64,000 nt of DNA from Actinophytocola sp050699935 (GCF_050699935.1 NZ_JBOHGB010000006.1:61401-125400); one strand, 5' to 3'. Counted from the stretch's first letter, positions 1-8,743 are shown. The notes: a model not told the origin generated them from the sequence alone. A program made the numbers and translations.

Positions 1-853
1 CGGTCAGCTTCGAGTTGCTCTCCGCGATCGGCACGGTGTTCGTGCAGACGATCTCCAGCACGTCGGTCTGGTCACCGATCCGCTTGAGCGCGTCCGCGGC
101 GAACAAACCGTGCGTGCAGGCGACGCGGATCGAGCGGACACCCTGCTCGCGCAGCCGGTCGAGGAGCTCGAGCACCGTGCTGCCCCGGGCGATCTCGTCG
201 TCCAGCACGATCACGTCGCGACCGGCGACCGCCCCGATGATCGAGCTGATCTCGACCTTGTCCTCGGCGAACCGCTGCTTCGCCCCCGCCGCCACCGGGA
301 CGTCCAGCAGGCTCGCGAAGTGCGACGCCGGCTTGGCGTTGCCCAGGTCCGGCGACACGACGATCGTGTTGTCCAGATCCAGGCGCCGGAAGTAGGCGGC
401 GAGCTCGCGCAGTGCGTGCAGGTGGTCGACCGGGATGCTGAAGAACCCGTGCACCTGCGGGGAGTGCAGCGTCATGGCGAGCACCCGGTTCGCCCCGGCC
501 GCGACGAGCAGGTCGGCGACGAGCCGGCCGCCGATCGAGATGCGCGGCGCGTCCTTCTTGTCCGACCGGGCGTAGGCGTAGTGCGGCATGACGACCGTCG
601 TTCGTGCGGCGGACGCCCCGCGCGCGGCGTCGAGCATGAGCAGCAGCTCGACGAGGTTCTCCTGCACCGGCGCGACGAGCGGCTGGATGATGAACACGTC
701 GCGCTCGCGGCAGTTCGCCTGCAGCTGCACCTCGAGACAGTCGTTGGCGAACCGCGTCACCCGTACCGGCTCCAGCGGAACGTCCAGGTGCGCGCAGATC
801 TCCGCGGCCAGATCCAGATGTGCGCTGCCGCTGAAGACCACGATCTCCCGCAC
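1..853 (-). CDS. Ribose-phosphate pyrophosphokinase (PRPP synthetase)-like, 3' end outside window
   Basis: About 284 N-terminal residues are visible; the C-terminus runs off the left edge. Known role of the family: makes PRPP from ribose 5-phosphate and ATP for nucleotide, His and Trp synthesis. Seen: start VREIVVFSGS, the substrate stretch MPHYAYARSDKKD, TLHSPQVHGFF, and a PRPP loop reading LDDEIARGST where housekeeping Prs proteins usually read DDMIDTAGT. The differing loop suggests a paralogue, possibly supplying a special pathway, rather than the only Prs of the cell; this is inference. The GTG start at 851-853 is the only one giving the full conserved N-terminus. It lies 157 bp downstream of katG, behind a hairpin, so is probably transcribed separately. 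Confidence 0.85.
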   Translation of the reverse strand, partial: MREIVVFSGSAHLDLAAEICAHLDVPLEPVRVTRFANDCLEVQLQANCRERDVFIIQPLVAPVQENLVELLLMLDAARGASAARTTVVMPHYAYARSDKKDAPRISIGGRLVADLLVAAGANRVLAMTLHSPQVHGFFSIPVDHLHALRELAAYFRRLDLDNTIVVSPDLGNAKPASHFASLLDVPVAAGAKQRFAEDKVEISSIIGAVAGRDVIVLDDEIARGSTVLELLDRLREQGVRSIRVACTHGLFAADALKRIGDQTDVLEIVCTNTVPIAESNSKLT

Positions 854-970
854 TGGGACTCCCCTGCTCGACCCGCCTGCCGTCCGCCCCGAATGCTACG
901 GGCGCACCAGAACGGCCACCGCCGGAGCACCGCTGGCAAGGTCGCTCCGACCGGAGGAGAGCCCGAGGGG

Positions 971-1003
971 GTCCGGGCCTGCCGGCGTGCGGCCGGCCCG
1001 GAC
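971..1003 (-). terminator. Hairpin terminator after katG
   Basis: Eight bases GTCCGGGC pair exactly with GCCCGGAC, with further CGGC/GCCG pairing inside. It lies 8 bp past the katG stop. There is no T-run, as is common in actinomycetes. It probably ends the furA-katG transcript before the PRPP-synthetase gene. Confidence 0.6.
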
Positions 1004-1010
1004 TCCGGGA

Positions 1011-3275
1011 TCAGTTCAGGTCGTACCGGTCCAGGTTCATGACCTTGGTCCAGGCGGCCACGAAGTCGTGCACGAACTTCTCCCGCGCGTCGTCGCTCGC
1101 GTAGACCTCGGCCACGGCACGCAGCTCCGAGTTCGAGCCGAACACGAGGTCGACGCGGCTGCCGGTCCACTTGACCTCGCCCGTGGCGTGGTCGCGGCCC
1201 TCGAAGGACTCGGAGGTTTCAGGGTCCTGGGACTCGGCCGTCCCCGCCGCCCGCCACTGCGTGCCCATGTCGAGCAGGTTCACGAAGAAGTCGTTCGTCA
1301 GCGACCCGGGGCTCGACGTGAACACGCCCAGCGGGGACTGCTGGTGGGTCGCGCCCAGGACACGCAGGCCGCCCACGAGGACGGTCATCTCGGGCGCGCT
1401 CAGGGTCAGCAGGTTCGCGCGGTCGATCAGCAGATACTCCGAGGGCAGCCGGTGGTTCTTCCCACGGTAGTTGCGGAACCCGTCCGCGGCCGGCTCGAGC
1501 GGGACGAACGACTCCACGTCCGTCTGCTCCTGCGACGCGTCCGTCCGCCCCGGGGTGAAGGGGACCCGGACGTCGTGGCCGGCGTCCTTCGCGGCCTGCT
1601 CGACCGCGGCGCACCCGCCGAGCACGATGAGGTCGGCGAGCGAGATCCGCTTCCCGCCGGTCTGCGCGCTGTTGAAGGACTCCTGGATCCCCTCCAGCGT
1701 GCGCAGCACCGTCGCCAGCGTGTCGGGGTCGTTGACCTCCCACTCCCGCTGCGGCTCGAGGCGGATCCGGGCACCGTTCGCCCCGCCGCGCTTGTCGCTG
1801 CCGCGGAACGTCGAGGCCGAGGCCCACGCGGTGGACACGAGCTGTGGGACCGACAGTCCCGAGGCGAGGATCTGGCCCTTCAGGTCGGCGACGTCCGCCT
1901 CGCCGACCTGATCGTGATCAATGGCGGGGACCGGGTCCTGCCAGATCAGCGTCTCCCGCGGCACGAGCGGGCCGAGGTAGCGCTGGATCGGTCCCATGTC
2001 GCGGTGGGTCAGCTTGAACCACGCGCGCGCGAACGCGTCCGCGAGCTCGTCCGGGTGCTCGAGGAAGCGCCGCGAGATCGGCTCGTAGATCGGGTCCATC
2101 CGCAGCGCGAGGTCGGTCGTCAGCATCGTCGGCGGGCGGGACAACGACCCGTCCTCGGGGTCCGGCACGGTGTTGGCGCCGGCACCGGCCTTCGGCCGCC
2201 ACTGGTTGGCGCCCGCGGGGCTCTGCTCCAGCTCCCACTCGTAGCCGAACAGGGTCTCGAAGAAACTGTTGTCCCACGTCGTCGGGGTGGGCGTCCAGGT
2301 GACCTCGAGGCCACTGGTGATCGCGTCGCGGCCCTTGCCGGTGCCGTAGCTGTTCTTCCAGCCGAGGCCCTGCTCCTCCAGCGGAGCGCCCTCGGGCTCG
2401 GGCCCGACGTGTTCCGTGTCGGGAGCCGCGCCGTGCGCCTTGCCGAACGAGTGGCCGCCCGCGATCAGCGCGACGGTCTCCTCGTCGTTCATCGCCATGC
2501 GCCGGAACGTCTCGCGGATGTCACGGGCCGCGGCGAGCGGGTCCGGGTTGCCGTTCGGGCCCTCGGGGTTGACGTAGATGAGGCCCATCTGGACGGCGGC
2601 CAGCGGATCCTCGAGCTTGCGGTCACCGCTGTAGCGCTCGTCGCCGAGCCAGGTGCGCTCGGGGCCCCAGTAGACGTCTTCCTCGGGCTCCCAGACGTCC
2701 GCGCGGCCACCGGCGAAGCCGAAGGTCTTGAAGCCCATCGTCTCCAGGGCACGGTTGCCGGCGAAGATCATCAGGTCGGCCCACGAGATCTTGCTGCCGT
2801 ACTTCTTCTTGACCGGCCAGAGCAGCCGGCGCGCCTTGTCGAGGTTCCCGTTGTCGGGCCAGCTGTTCAGCGGCGCGAAGCGCTGCATGCCGGCGCCGGC
2901 ACCGCCGCGGCCGTCGTGGATGCGGTACGTGCCCGCGCTGTGCCACGCCATCCGGATCATGAACGGCCCGTAGTGCCCGAAGTCCGCCGGCCACCACTCC
3001 TGCGAGGTCGTCAGCACCTCGTCGACGTCGCTCGCGAGGGCGTCGAGGTCCACGGTCTGGAACTCGGCGGCGTAGTCGAAGTCCCCGTCCATGGGGTCGG
3101 CCACGGCGGAGTGCTTGCGCAGGATCGCCAGGTTGAGCTGGTTCGGCCACCAGTCACGGCTGCTCCCACCTTCGGTCGGGTGGTTGAAGCGCCCGGTCGA
3201 CACCGGGCACCCGCCGGCGCCTTCTTCGTTCATCTCTCCAACAACAGCGTCAGGGGCGTCTGGACTGTCAGCCAC
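1011..3275 (-). CDS. katG: Catalase-peroxidase KatG
   Basis: Bifunctional haem enzyme that destroys H2O2 and works as a peroxidase in the cytoplasm. The 754-residue length fits the family (two tandem peroxidase domains, only the first binding haem). Seen: distal triad R108, W111 and H112 in RMAWHSAGTYR; Y234 in GLIYVNPEG and M260 in FRRMAM, spaced 26 residues apart as needed for the Met-Tyr-Trp cross-link; proximal H275 in AGGHSFGKAHG. All catalytic residues are present, so it should be active. The GTG start at 3275 has GGAAGGA 6 nt upstream and lies 17 bp after furA, so the two genes are one operon under FurA control. Confidence 0.98.
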   Translation of the reverse strand: MADSPDAPDAVVGEMNEEGAGGCPVSTGRFNHPTEGGSSRDWWPNQLNLAILRKHSAVADPMDGDFDYAAEFQTVDLDALASDVDEVLTTSQEWWPADFGHYGPFMIRMAWHSAGTYRIHDGRGGAGAGMQRFAPLNSWPDNGNLDKARRLLWPVKKKYGSKISWADLMIFAGNRALETMGFKTFGFAGGRADVWEPEEDVYWGPERTWLGDERYSGDRKLEDPLAAVQMGLIYVNPEGPNGNPDPLAAARDIRETFRRMAMNDEETVALIAGGHSFGKAHGAAPDTEHVGPEPEGAPLEEQGLGWKNSYGTGKGRDAITSGLEVTWTPTPTTWDNSFFETLFGYEWELEQSPAGANQWRPKAGAGANTVPDPEDGSLSRPPTMLTTDLALRMDPIYEPISRRFLEHPDELADAFARAWFKLTHRDMGPIQRYLGPLVPRETLIWQDPVPAIDHDQVGEADVADLKGQILASGLSVPQLVSTAWASASTFRGSDKRGGANGARIRLEPQREWEVNDPDTLATVLRTLEGIQESFNSAQTGGKRISLADLIVLGGCAAVEQAAKDAGHDVRVPFTPGRTDASQEQTDVESFVPLEPAADGFRNYRGKNHRLPSEYLLIDRANLLTLSAPEMTVLVGGLRVLGATHQQSPLGVFTSSPGSLTNDFFVNLLDMGTQWRAAGTAESQDPETSESFEGRDHATGEVKWTGSRVDLVFGSNSELRAVAEVYASDDAREKFVHDFVAAWTKVMNLDRYDLN

Positions 3276-3292
3276 GTGAATCCTTCCGGGAT

Positions 3293-3733
3293 CTAAACGG
3301 TGTGCTCAGGAACTGCGGTGGAGCAGGCGGGGCACAGGCCCCAGTAGACGACCTCGGCCTCGTCGATCGCGAAGCCGTGGTCATCGGACGCGGTCAGGCA
3401 GGGCTTCATGCCGACAGTGCAGTCCACGTCGGCGATGGCACTGCACGACCGGCACACGACGTGGTGGTGGTTGTCACCGACCCGCGCCTCGTAGCGTGCC
3501 ACGGAGCCCGGCGGCTCGATGCGCCGCACCAGGCCCGCCGTGGTCAGCGCCCGCAGCACATCGTAGACGGCCTGGTGGGACACCCCACCGAAGCCCGTAC
3601 GCACGGCGCCGATGATCGAGTCGGTGTCGGCGTGCGGGTGGTCGTGCACCGCGGACAGCACCGCCACACGAGGACGCGTCACACGCAGCGAGACCCCGCG
3701 TAGCATGCGCTCGAAGTCCGAAGTCGTGGGCAC
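3293..3733 (-). CDS. furA: Fur-family peroxide-sensing repressor FurA/CatR
   Basis: Metal-dependent repressor expected to control itself and katG and to release DNA on oxidation. 146 residues from the GTG at 3733. Seen: winged-helix region (residues about 14-72, with VSHQAVYDVLRALTTAGLV as recognition helix), the HHHVVC metal region near residue 90, and two CxxC pairs at C94/C97 and C134/C137. An in-frame upstream start (3850) would add 39 unconserved residues; the GTG start fits the family, and the promoter-like box ends only 16 bp away. That suggests a leaderless or near-leaderless transcript, as is known for furA-katG in mycobacteria. Confidence 0.93.
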   Translation of the reverse strand: MPTTSDFERMLRGVSLRVTRPRVAVLSAVHDHPHADTDSIIGAVRTGFGGVSHQAVYDVLRALTTAGLVRRIEPPGSVARYEARVGDNHHHVVCRSCSAIADVDCTVGMKPCLTASDDHGFAIDEAEVVYWGLCPACSTAVPEHTV

Positions 3734-3749
3734 ACGCCGCAGTCTGGCC

Positions 3750-3770
3750 GACTTTCTGGAACCAATCAAG
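3750..3770 (-). promoter_or_regulatory. Probable furA promoter/FurA operator
   Basis: Minus strand reads CTTGATTGGTTCCAGAAAGT just upstream of furA. The ATTCCAGAAA-like core resembles, from memory, FurA boxes before furA-katG in other actinobacteria. TTGATT could serve as -35, leaving a very short or no leader. Identification is by resemblance only. Confidence 0.5.
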
Positions 3771-4025
3771 TTGACACGGGCGTGCCAGCCAGGCCCGGCC
3801 GGTGCGATCGACCGGTCATGCCAGCGCAACTCATGCACATCCGCGCACATGTTGATCTGAGGCGTTCGTCACGGCGATCGCCACGTCTCGGCGCTCCGCC
3901 GAGCGGCACCGACGGGCCGGCCCGCTCGGCTGCCGACTCTCGACGGCTCAGCACTTTCGTAATAGATTCACCTGACGTAACGCATTGATGTCAGTCAGTA
4001 CCGAAGCCGGGTGCGGAGGTGTCGG

Positions 4026-4742
4026 GTGACCAGCGCGACCAGTGTGGCGACCCGGGTGGTGCACCGGGCTCTCGACGGCCGGCGGTACGAGCTCAGCGGC
4101 ACGCTCGATCTCCGCGAACCGGTCACCTCCTCGGTGGAGGTGACCGTGCACGGCCGGCGGTACGAGCTGGTCACGGGGCCGACCGGGCTCGGCGACGAGG
4201 TGGCCGCGGCGCTCGGCGTGTCCCGGTTCGACGAGGAGCTGCGCTTCGCCGGCGGGACGCTGGTCGTCGGGCACACCCGCCGCGCCGAGCCGGGCTCGCG
4301 GATCGTCGAGGATCTCCTGCTCGCCGTGTGGCGAGGGCGGCGGCACTGCCTGATCAGCCACCTCTACACCGCCTCCACCGCCACGGCGGTCGGCATCCTG
4401 CGCACCCTCGGCATCACCGAGCACGAGGACGGCGTGGCCGTGCGGCCGGAGGCGGGCAGCGCCCTCGCGACACCGGCGACCGTGGTCAAGGAGATCCCGT
4501 CGCTCGGCCTGCTCGAGGTGACGACCCCCTCGGCACCGCAGGCGACCCGGCTGCCCGCGTGGCAGGGTGCGCGTACCCGCTCCGGCGAGTTGTTCGCCGA
4601 CCGCCTGTCCAACGGCGACCCCTACTTCGTGCTCGCCGGAACCGACATCTGGGCCACGGTGCTGCCGCTCGCCGGCACCGACACCGCCCGCGTGCCGGCG
4701 CTGGTGGACCGGCTAGGACTGCGCCGGCTCGGCGCCCGGTGA
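4026..4742 (+). CDS. Unrecognised 238-aa protein, first gene of the MauE/MauD cassette
   Basis: No family recognised. GTG start at 4026 is preceded by GGAGG 7 nt upstream, which favours it over the in-frame GTG at 4011. Seen: two near-repeats GRRYELSG and GRRYELV at residues about 18 and 43, few hydrophobic stretches, no cysteine-rich or signal region, so probably cytoplasmic. The next gene begins 8 bp after the stop and the following ones overlap, so it is co-transcribed with the MauE/MauD-like genes and the cysteine-rich exported protein. A partner or accessory role in that system is inferred from position only. Confidence 0.6.
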   Translation: MTSATSVATRVVHRALDGRRYELSGTLDLREPVTSSVEVTVHGRRYELVTGPTGLGDEVAAALGVSRFDEELRFAGGTLVVGHTRRAEPGSRIVEDLLLAVWRGRRHCLISHLYTASTATAVGILRTLGITEHEDGVAVRPEAGSALATPATVVKEIPSLGLLEVTTPSAPQATRLPAWQGARTRSGELFADRLSNGDPYFVLAGTDIWATVLPLAGTDTARVPALVDRLGLRRLGAR

Positions 4743-4750
4743 GGCCCGCG

Positions 4751-5281
4751 ATGCTCACGTTCGCAGCCGGCGTCGCGGCCTACACCGTCCTGGCCGTCCT
4801 CGTCCTCGCCGTCGCCGAGCGGCTTCGGGCGCCGCACGCGCTGGCGGCGGCGCTCGTCGCGCACGGGATCCTGCCGCGCCGGACGGTCCGCGCGGTGGCG
4901 GCCGTGGTGACCGCCGCCGAGGTGGTGCTGGCCGTCGTGCTGGTGACCGGTCCGCTCCCGGTCGCCCTGACCGGCGCCGCCCTTCTCTTCGTGGGCTATG
5001 GCTGCTACGGCAGCCACGTCGCCCGGACCGGGCGCGGCGGGCCGTGCGGCTGCGGCGGGGTCGAGGTGCCGATGGACCGCTGGGTGATCACCCGCGCGTT
5101 CGTCCTCGCCGGCCTCGCCGCAGCTGCCGCGGTCGCGGGGGTGGGCGCCGGGTCGTTGCCGCTCGTCCCGTTCGGGCCGGAGCCGCTCGTGGTCCTACTC
5201 GCGGCGGCCACGTTCGGCACGCTGCTCTGGCATCTGCCCGCGGCCATGCGCGAACCGGCCCGTGCCGAGGTGGTCTCGTGA
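4751..5281 (+). CDS. MauE/DoxX-like membrane protein
   Basis: 176 residues with about four to five hydrophobic helices. After the third helix sits GPCGCGG, matching the CGC-type motif of MauE, the membrane protein known in methylamine-utilisation clusters to help form disulfides in the methylamine dehydrogenase light chain. Here no dehydrogenase heavy chain is present; the next gene is a MauD-like thioredoxin and the one after a 12-cysteine exported protein. So the likely job is passing electrons for disulfide formation or reduction outside the membrane. The stop overlaps the next gene by 4 bp. Confidence 0.75.
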   Translation: MLTFAAGVAAYTVLAVLVLAVAERLRAPHALAAALVAHGILPRRTVRAVAAVVTAAEVVLAVVLVTGPLPVALTGAALLFVGYGCYGSHVARTGRGGPCGCGGVEVPMDRWVITRAFVLAGLAAAAAVAGVGAGSLPLVPFGPEPLVVLLAAATFGTLLWHLPAAMREPARAEVVS

Positions 5282-5766
5282 GCTTCCAGACCAGTGCGTT
5301 GATCGTGACCTGGGTGGCCCTGCTGCTGCTGGCACTGGTCGTGTCCGGCCTGGTCCGCCAGGTGCACACGCTGTCGTCCGGCGCCGCGGGACGGCGTGAC
5401 CCGGTCGGCCCGCGGCCGGGCACCGCGGCGCCGCACCTCGACCGGCTCGACGCACGCCCGCCGGCGGTGCTGCTGTTCCTGCGCCCGTCCTGCCACACCT
5501 GCACCGACGTGCTCGACGAATCCGTGTCGGTCGCCGGCACGGGGCTGTCGGTGCACGCGATCTACGAGGGACCCGCGCCCGACGTGCCGTCCGGGGTCGC
5601 GGCACACGGCCACCAGGGCCGGCTCTTCGCCACCTACGACGCGGTCGCCGTCCCGTTCGCGGTCCTCGTCGGCGGCGACGGCCGGGTCGCCGGCGCGGGA
5701 CCGGTCGGATCCCGGGCGGCGATCGGTGAGCTGCTCGCCCCGGTGAGCTCTGGAGGTCGATCATGA
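5278..5766 (+). CDS. MauD-like membrane-anchored thioredoxin-fold protein
   Basis: 162 residues: an N-terminal membrane helix (about residues 6-25), then a thioredoxin-like domain with the active pair CHTC in LLFLRPSCHTCTDV and a cis-Pro-like AVPFAVLV stretch near residue 125. MauD-type proteins work with MauE in disulfide handling of secreted Cys-rich substrates. The GTG start at 5278 overlaps the MauE-like stop by 4 bp, and its own stop overlaps the next gene by 4 bp, which points to tight translational coupling. Confidence 0.75.
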   Translation: MSFQTSALIVTWVALLLLALVVSGLVRQVHTLSSGAAGRRDPVGPRPGTAAPHLDRLDARPPAVLLFLRPSCHTCTDVLDESVSVAGTGLSVHAIYEGPAPDVPSGVAAHGHQGRLFATYDAVAVPFAVLVGGDGRVAGAGPVGSRAAIGELLAPVSSGGRS

Positions 5767-6689
5767 GCACCCCCGCCGTTCCGCCGCTGCGCGGTACCGA
5801 CCCCGGCATGCCGGTTCGGTGGCGGCGGCGCGGTCGCCGACCGTCCGGTCCGGGCTGGACGCCGACCAGACGGAACATCCTGCGGGCCGGCGGCGTGCTC
5901 GGGCTGACCGTGCTCGGCGGCGTCTTCCCCTCGGTGCGCCGGGCGGTCGCCGACGGGTACGACATCTACCCCACATGCCCGTCCTACGCCGAGGACGACG
6001 ACTGCTCACCCGGCTGCGGCCCGAGCACGATCTTCGCGGACGCGTGCGAGACCTCCGGGGCCAACCTCGGGTTCCACAAGAACGACCAGGTCACCTGGCG
6101 GCTGCGGCCCAACGCCTGCTTCGGCGGCAGCTACGACGGCTGGATGTGGCGATACGACCAGGCCTGCGGGGCGTGCTCGTGCCACATCGAGCGACGCTGC
6201 CACGACGGGTACCGCCGCACCGACTCCGGCTGGGTGCGCTCGATCTGCCGGTGGACCACCGACTGCGGCTGCCCCGAGTCGGTCGCCTGGCCGACGGTCG
6301 GCGCCGGCAGCACCGGCGAGACGGTGTCGAGCATCCAGCACCTGCTGACCTTCCACGGGCTCACGACCACTGTGGACGGTGTGTACGGCTCGGGCACGAC
6401 CGACTCGGTGCGCGAGTTCCAGTCGGCCCACGGGCTCGCGGTCACCGGGACCGTGAACGCCGCGACCTGGCCGGTCCTCGCGGTCACCACGCGCTCGGGC
6501 GACCGCGGGCCGCACGTGCGCGCCACGCAGGTACAGCTCAACCGGTACGGCTACCAGCTCGCCGTCGACGGGATCTTCGGCGCGTACACCCACGCCACGG
6601 CAGGCGACTTCCAGCGGCACAACGGGTTGTCCGTCGACGGGGTCGTCGGCCCGCGGACCTGGCGCACCCTCGCCGGTGGTGCGGTGTGA
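5763..6689 (+). CDS. Exported 12-cysteine protein with two peptidoglycan-binding domains
   Basis: 308 residues. Seen in order: a twin-arginine-like leader (RRNILRAGG followed by a hydrophobic stretch, residues about 35-65), a Cys-rich domain (about 69-180) with 12 cysteines spaced as C-P-S-Y, C-S-P-G-C and C-G-A-C-S-C groups, then two PG_binding_1 repeats (about 185-240 and 245-305), each with the DGxxGxxT-type core (VDGVYGSGTTDSVREFQ; VDGIFGAYTHATAGDFQ). It should sit in the cell wall. Coupling with MauE/MauD-like genes suggests that its six possible disulfides need that pair. The function of the Cys-rich domain is not recognised; it does not match the methylamine dehydrogenase light chain in any clear way. 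Confidence 0.8.
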   Translation: MSTPAVPPLRGTDPGMPVRWRRRGRRPSGPGWTPTRRNILRAGGVLGLTVLGGVFPSVRRAVADGYDIYPTCPSYAEDDDCSPGCGPSTIFADACETSGANLGFHKNDQVTWRLRPNACFGGSYDGWMWRYDQACGACSCHIERRCHDGYRRTDSGWVRSICRWTTDCGCPESVAWPTVGAGSTGETVSSIQHLLTFHGLTTTVDGVYGSGTTDSVREFQSAHGLAVTGTVNAATWPVLAVTTRSGDRGPHVRATQVQLNRYGYQLAVDGIFGAYTHATAGDFQRHNGLSVDGVVGPRTWRTLAGGAV

Positions 6690-6859
6690 CCAGACCGGAC
6701 GCGCCGCCGGGAGTGCTGCGCCGGTGGCTGACCGACCCGCTCGCGCCGCAACTCGTCCTCGCGGCCGGCGCCGTGGCCGTGGTCCTGGCCGGCTGGGCGG
6801 TCGCGGCCTGGGCGGTGCTCGGCGGGCTGGCCGGCTACGCCCTGTCGGGCTCGGTTTGA
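6686..6859 (+). CDS. Small membrane protein, 57 aa
   Basis: GTG start overlaps the previous stop by 4 bp (GTGA). Reads VTRPDAPPGVLRRWL and then two short alanine/valine/leucine-rich helices, probably a hairpin in the membrane. It is in the same reading frame as the next membrane gene (6920-7450), separated by one TGA and 60 sense bases with no other stop. It could therefore be a separate small subunit or the 5' part of one interrupted gene. Confidence 0.6.
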   Translation: MTRPDAPPGVLRRWLTDPLAPQLVLAAGAVAVVLAGWAVAAWAVLGGLAGYALSGSV

Positions 6860-6919
6860 ACCAGGAACAGCGCGAGCGCGCTGACCTCGCCAGGGTGGCG
6901 GGGCCGGACCGGGCGAGGC

Positions 6920-7450
6920 GTGGTGCTGGCGTTGTTCAGCGCCGGCCTGGTGCTGGGCGGGATGCTGAGTGCGCTGGTGCTGTGGTTGGCCAGCGGCCTG
7001 CCCTCGCCCGTGCCGCAACCGGTTCGGCACGCGCTCGTCGTCGCCCTCGCCGGGCTTGGCGTGCTGCGTGACGCGGGCGTCGTCCGGTTCCCGCTGCCGC
7101 AGAACGCCCGCCAGGTTCCGCGGGACGTGCTGAACCGGGACGTGGTCCGCGGTTCCCTGCGGTTCGGCTTCGAGCTCGGCACGGGCGTGCGCACGTACGT
7201 TCCGGCGACCAGCCCGTACGTCCTGGCGGCGGCGCTCCTACTGTCCACACCGGACCTGGCGACCGCGGCCCTGACCGGCGCCGGCTTCGGGCTCGGCCGC
7301 GCGCTCACCCCGCTGACCCGCTACGCCGGCCGGGCGGGTGAGTCGTGGGACGTCGCCCTGCGGTCCCGCCTCCCGGCGGTCACCGTGGGCGGCGCGCTCG
7401 CCCTCGCCGCCGGCCTCGCCGTGCTGTTGTTCCGACCGCCCGCGAGTTGA
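6920..7450 (+). CDS. Integral membrane protein, unknown function
   Basis: 176 residues with about four or five hydrophobic helices and the conserved-looking loop RFPLPQNARQVPRDVL between the second and third. Family not recognised. Last intact gene of the MauE/MauD cassette by direction and spacing, so a role with those proteins is possible. Start is uncertain: two GTG codons in a row at 6920 and 6923, with only a weak GGCGAGG upstream. Confidence 0.6.
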   Translation: MVLALFSAGLVLGGMLSALVLWLASGLPSPVPQPVRHALVVALAGLGVLRDAGVVRFPLPQNARQVPRDVLNRDVVRGSLRFGFELGTGVRTYVPATSPYVLAAALLLSTPDLATAALTGAGFGLGRALTPLTRYAGRAGESWDVALRSRLPAVTVGGALALAAGLAVLLFRPPAS

Positions 7451-7487
7451 TCAGCCGTCCCGGTACGGTGGCGGCCGGACGAAAGGT

Positions 7488-8637
7488 CTGATAGCGCGGG
7501 TCGTCTGCGTGCACGGAGTCGCCGCGCAGCTGGGTGGTGAGCAGACGTTGCTCCGGGCGTGGTGGCCGGCGGTGTGACCCGTGCCGGCGGCGACCCGGTG
7601 CCGGCCGGCGACGTGGCGATGGCGTTCTACGGCGACCTGTTCCGCCCGCCCGGCGAGCTGCTGGCCGTCGGCGATCCGTTCTATCGCGCCGAGGACGTGC
7701 GGGAGGGCGTCGAGCAGGAGCTGCTGGAGTGGTGGCGCCGGACGCCGACACACGCTAGTCCGGGTGCCGGGCTCGGTGCAGACGGCGCTGCGCTCGCGCC
7801 ACCCTCACCGGACGCCTCGGGGTGAACGCCCTGGCGTGCTCCACTGTGGACGGACGGCCGGTCGCCCTCAGCGGCGGCGTCGAGGCGAGGGTGCGCGTGT
7901 GGGACCTCGCCACCGGCGGCGTCGCGTGCGACGTTCACCGGCCACCAGGAAGCAGTGACCGCGGTGGCGTGCACCGAGCTGGACGGCAGCCGGTCGCGGT
8001 CACCGGCAGCGAGGACGGCACGGTTCAAACCTGGAACCTCCGGGCCACCGGCGAGCTCACCCGCACGGGCCCGCCCCGGCCACGACGGCGACATCGTCGA
8101 CGTCGCCCGCTGCGAGCTGGACGAGGGGACCGTCGCCGTCACGGCCGGCGAGGCCGCGACCGTGCGCGTGTGGAACCTGGCCACCGGCACGCAGCGCGCC
8201 ACCCTCGCCGGCTACCGCGGCCCGGTGGCGGCGGTGGCGTGCGCGCGGGTGGACGGGCGAGCGCTCGCGGTCACCACCGGCACCCCGCACACCACGCTCG
8301 CGCACGGCGACACCGAGGTGCCGGCCATGACGTGCGGCAGCGTGGGCGGACACGCGGTGGCCGTCACCGGGGACGACGACGCGACGGTGCGGGTGTGGGA
8401 CCTGGCTACCGGCACGCAGCGCGCCACCCTCACCGGTCACCGGGGCACGGTCACCGCGTGTCCGCCCACGCCGACCTCGACGGGTCACCGGTCGCCGTCA
8501 CCACGAGCACGGACCGGACGGTACGGATCTGGAACCTGGCCGGCGCAAGCCAGGTCGCGCGCCTCGACCACGCCACTCCCCTCCGGGGCGCGCTCTGTGT
8601 CGGACCGGCCGCAGAGATCATCACCGGGATCGGCTGA
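7488..8637 (+). pseudogene. Broken gene: esterase-like N-terminus joined to WD40 repeats
   Basis: Protein-like pieces follow one another in changing frames. First RVVCVHGVAAQLGG (about 7497-7577), then AMAFYGDLFRPPGELL (about 7615-7745), as in actinomycete proteins with an alpha/beta-hydrolase-like front. Next come WD40 units: VRVWDLATG near 7900, VQTWNLRATG near 8025, VRVWNLATGTQRATL near 8170, VRVWDLATGTQRATLTGH near 8390 and VRIWNLAG near 8525, ending at a TGA at 8635. At least five frame changes are needed (near 7565, 7930, 7985, 8070 and 8457), and a large middle part of the hydrolase region is missing. This is genuine decay, not one sequencing error. Confidence 0.8.
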
Positions 8638-8743
8638 GACCTGCTGGTGACCGCGCGACACCCCGACACGCGCCTGACGAATGCCGGTTGGGCCCCGGGC
8701 GCTTAAGGTGCTGTCAACCACCGGTTCACCTTTTGGGGGCGGC

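Noticed and set aside
588..3296. Plus-strand open frame of 902 codons
   Set aside because: Antisense to prs and katG, both with intact active-site residues on the minus strand.
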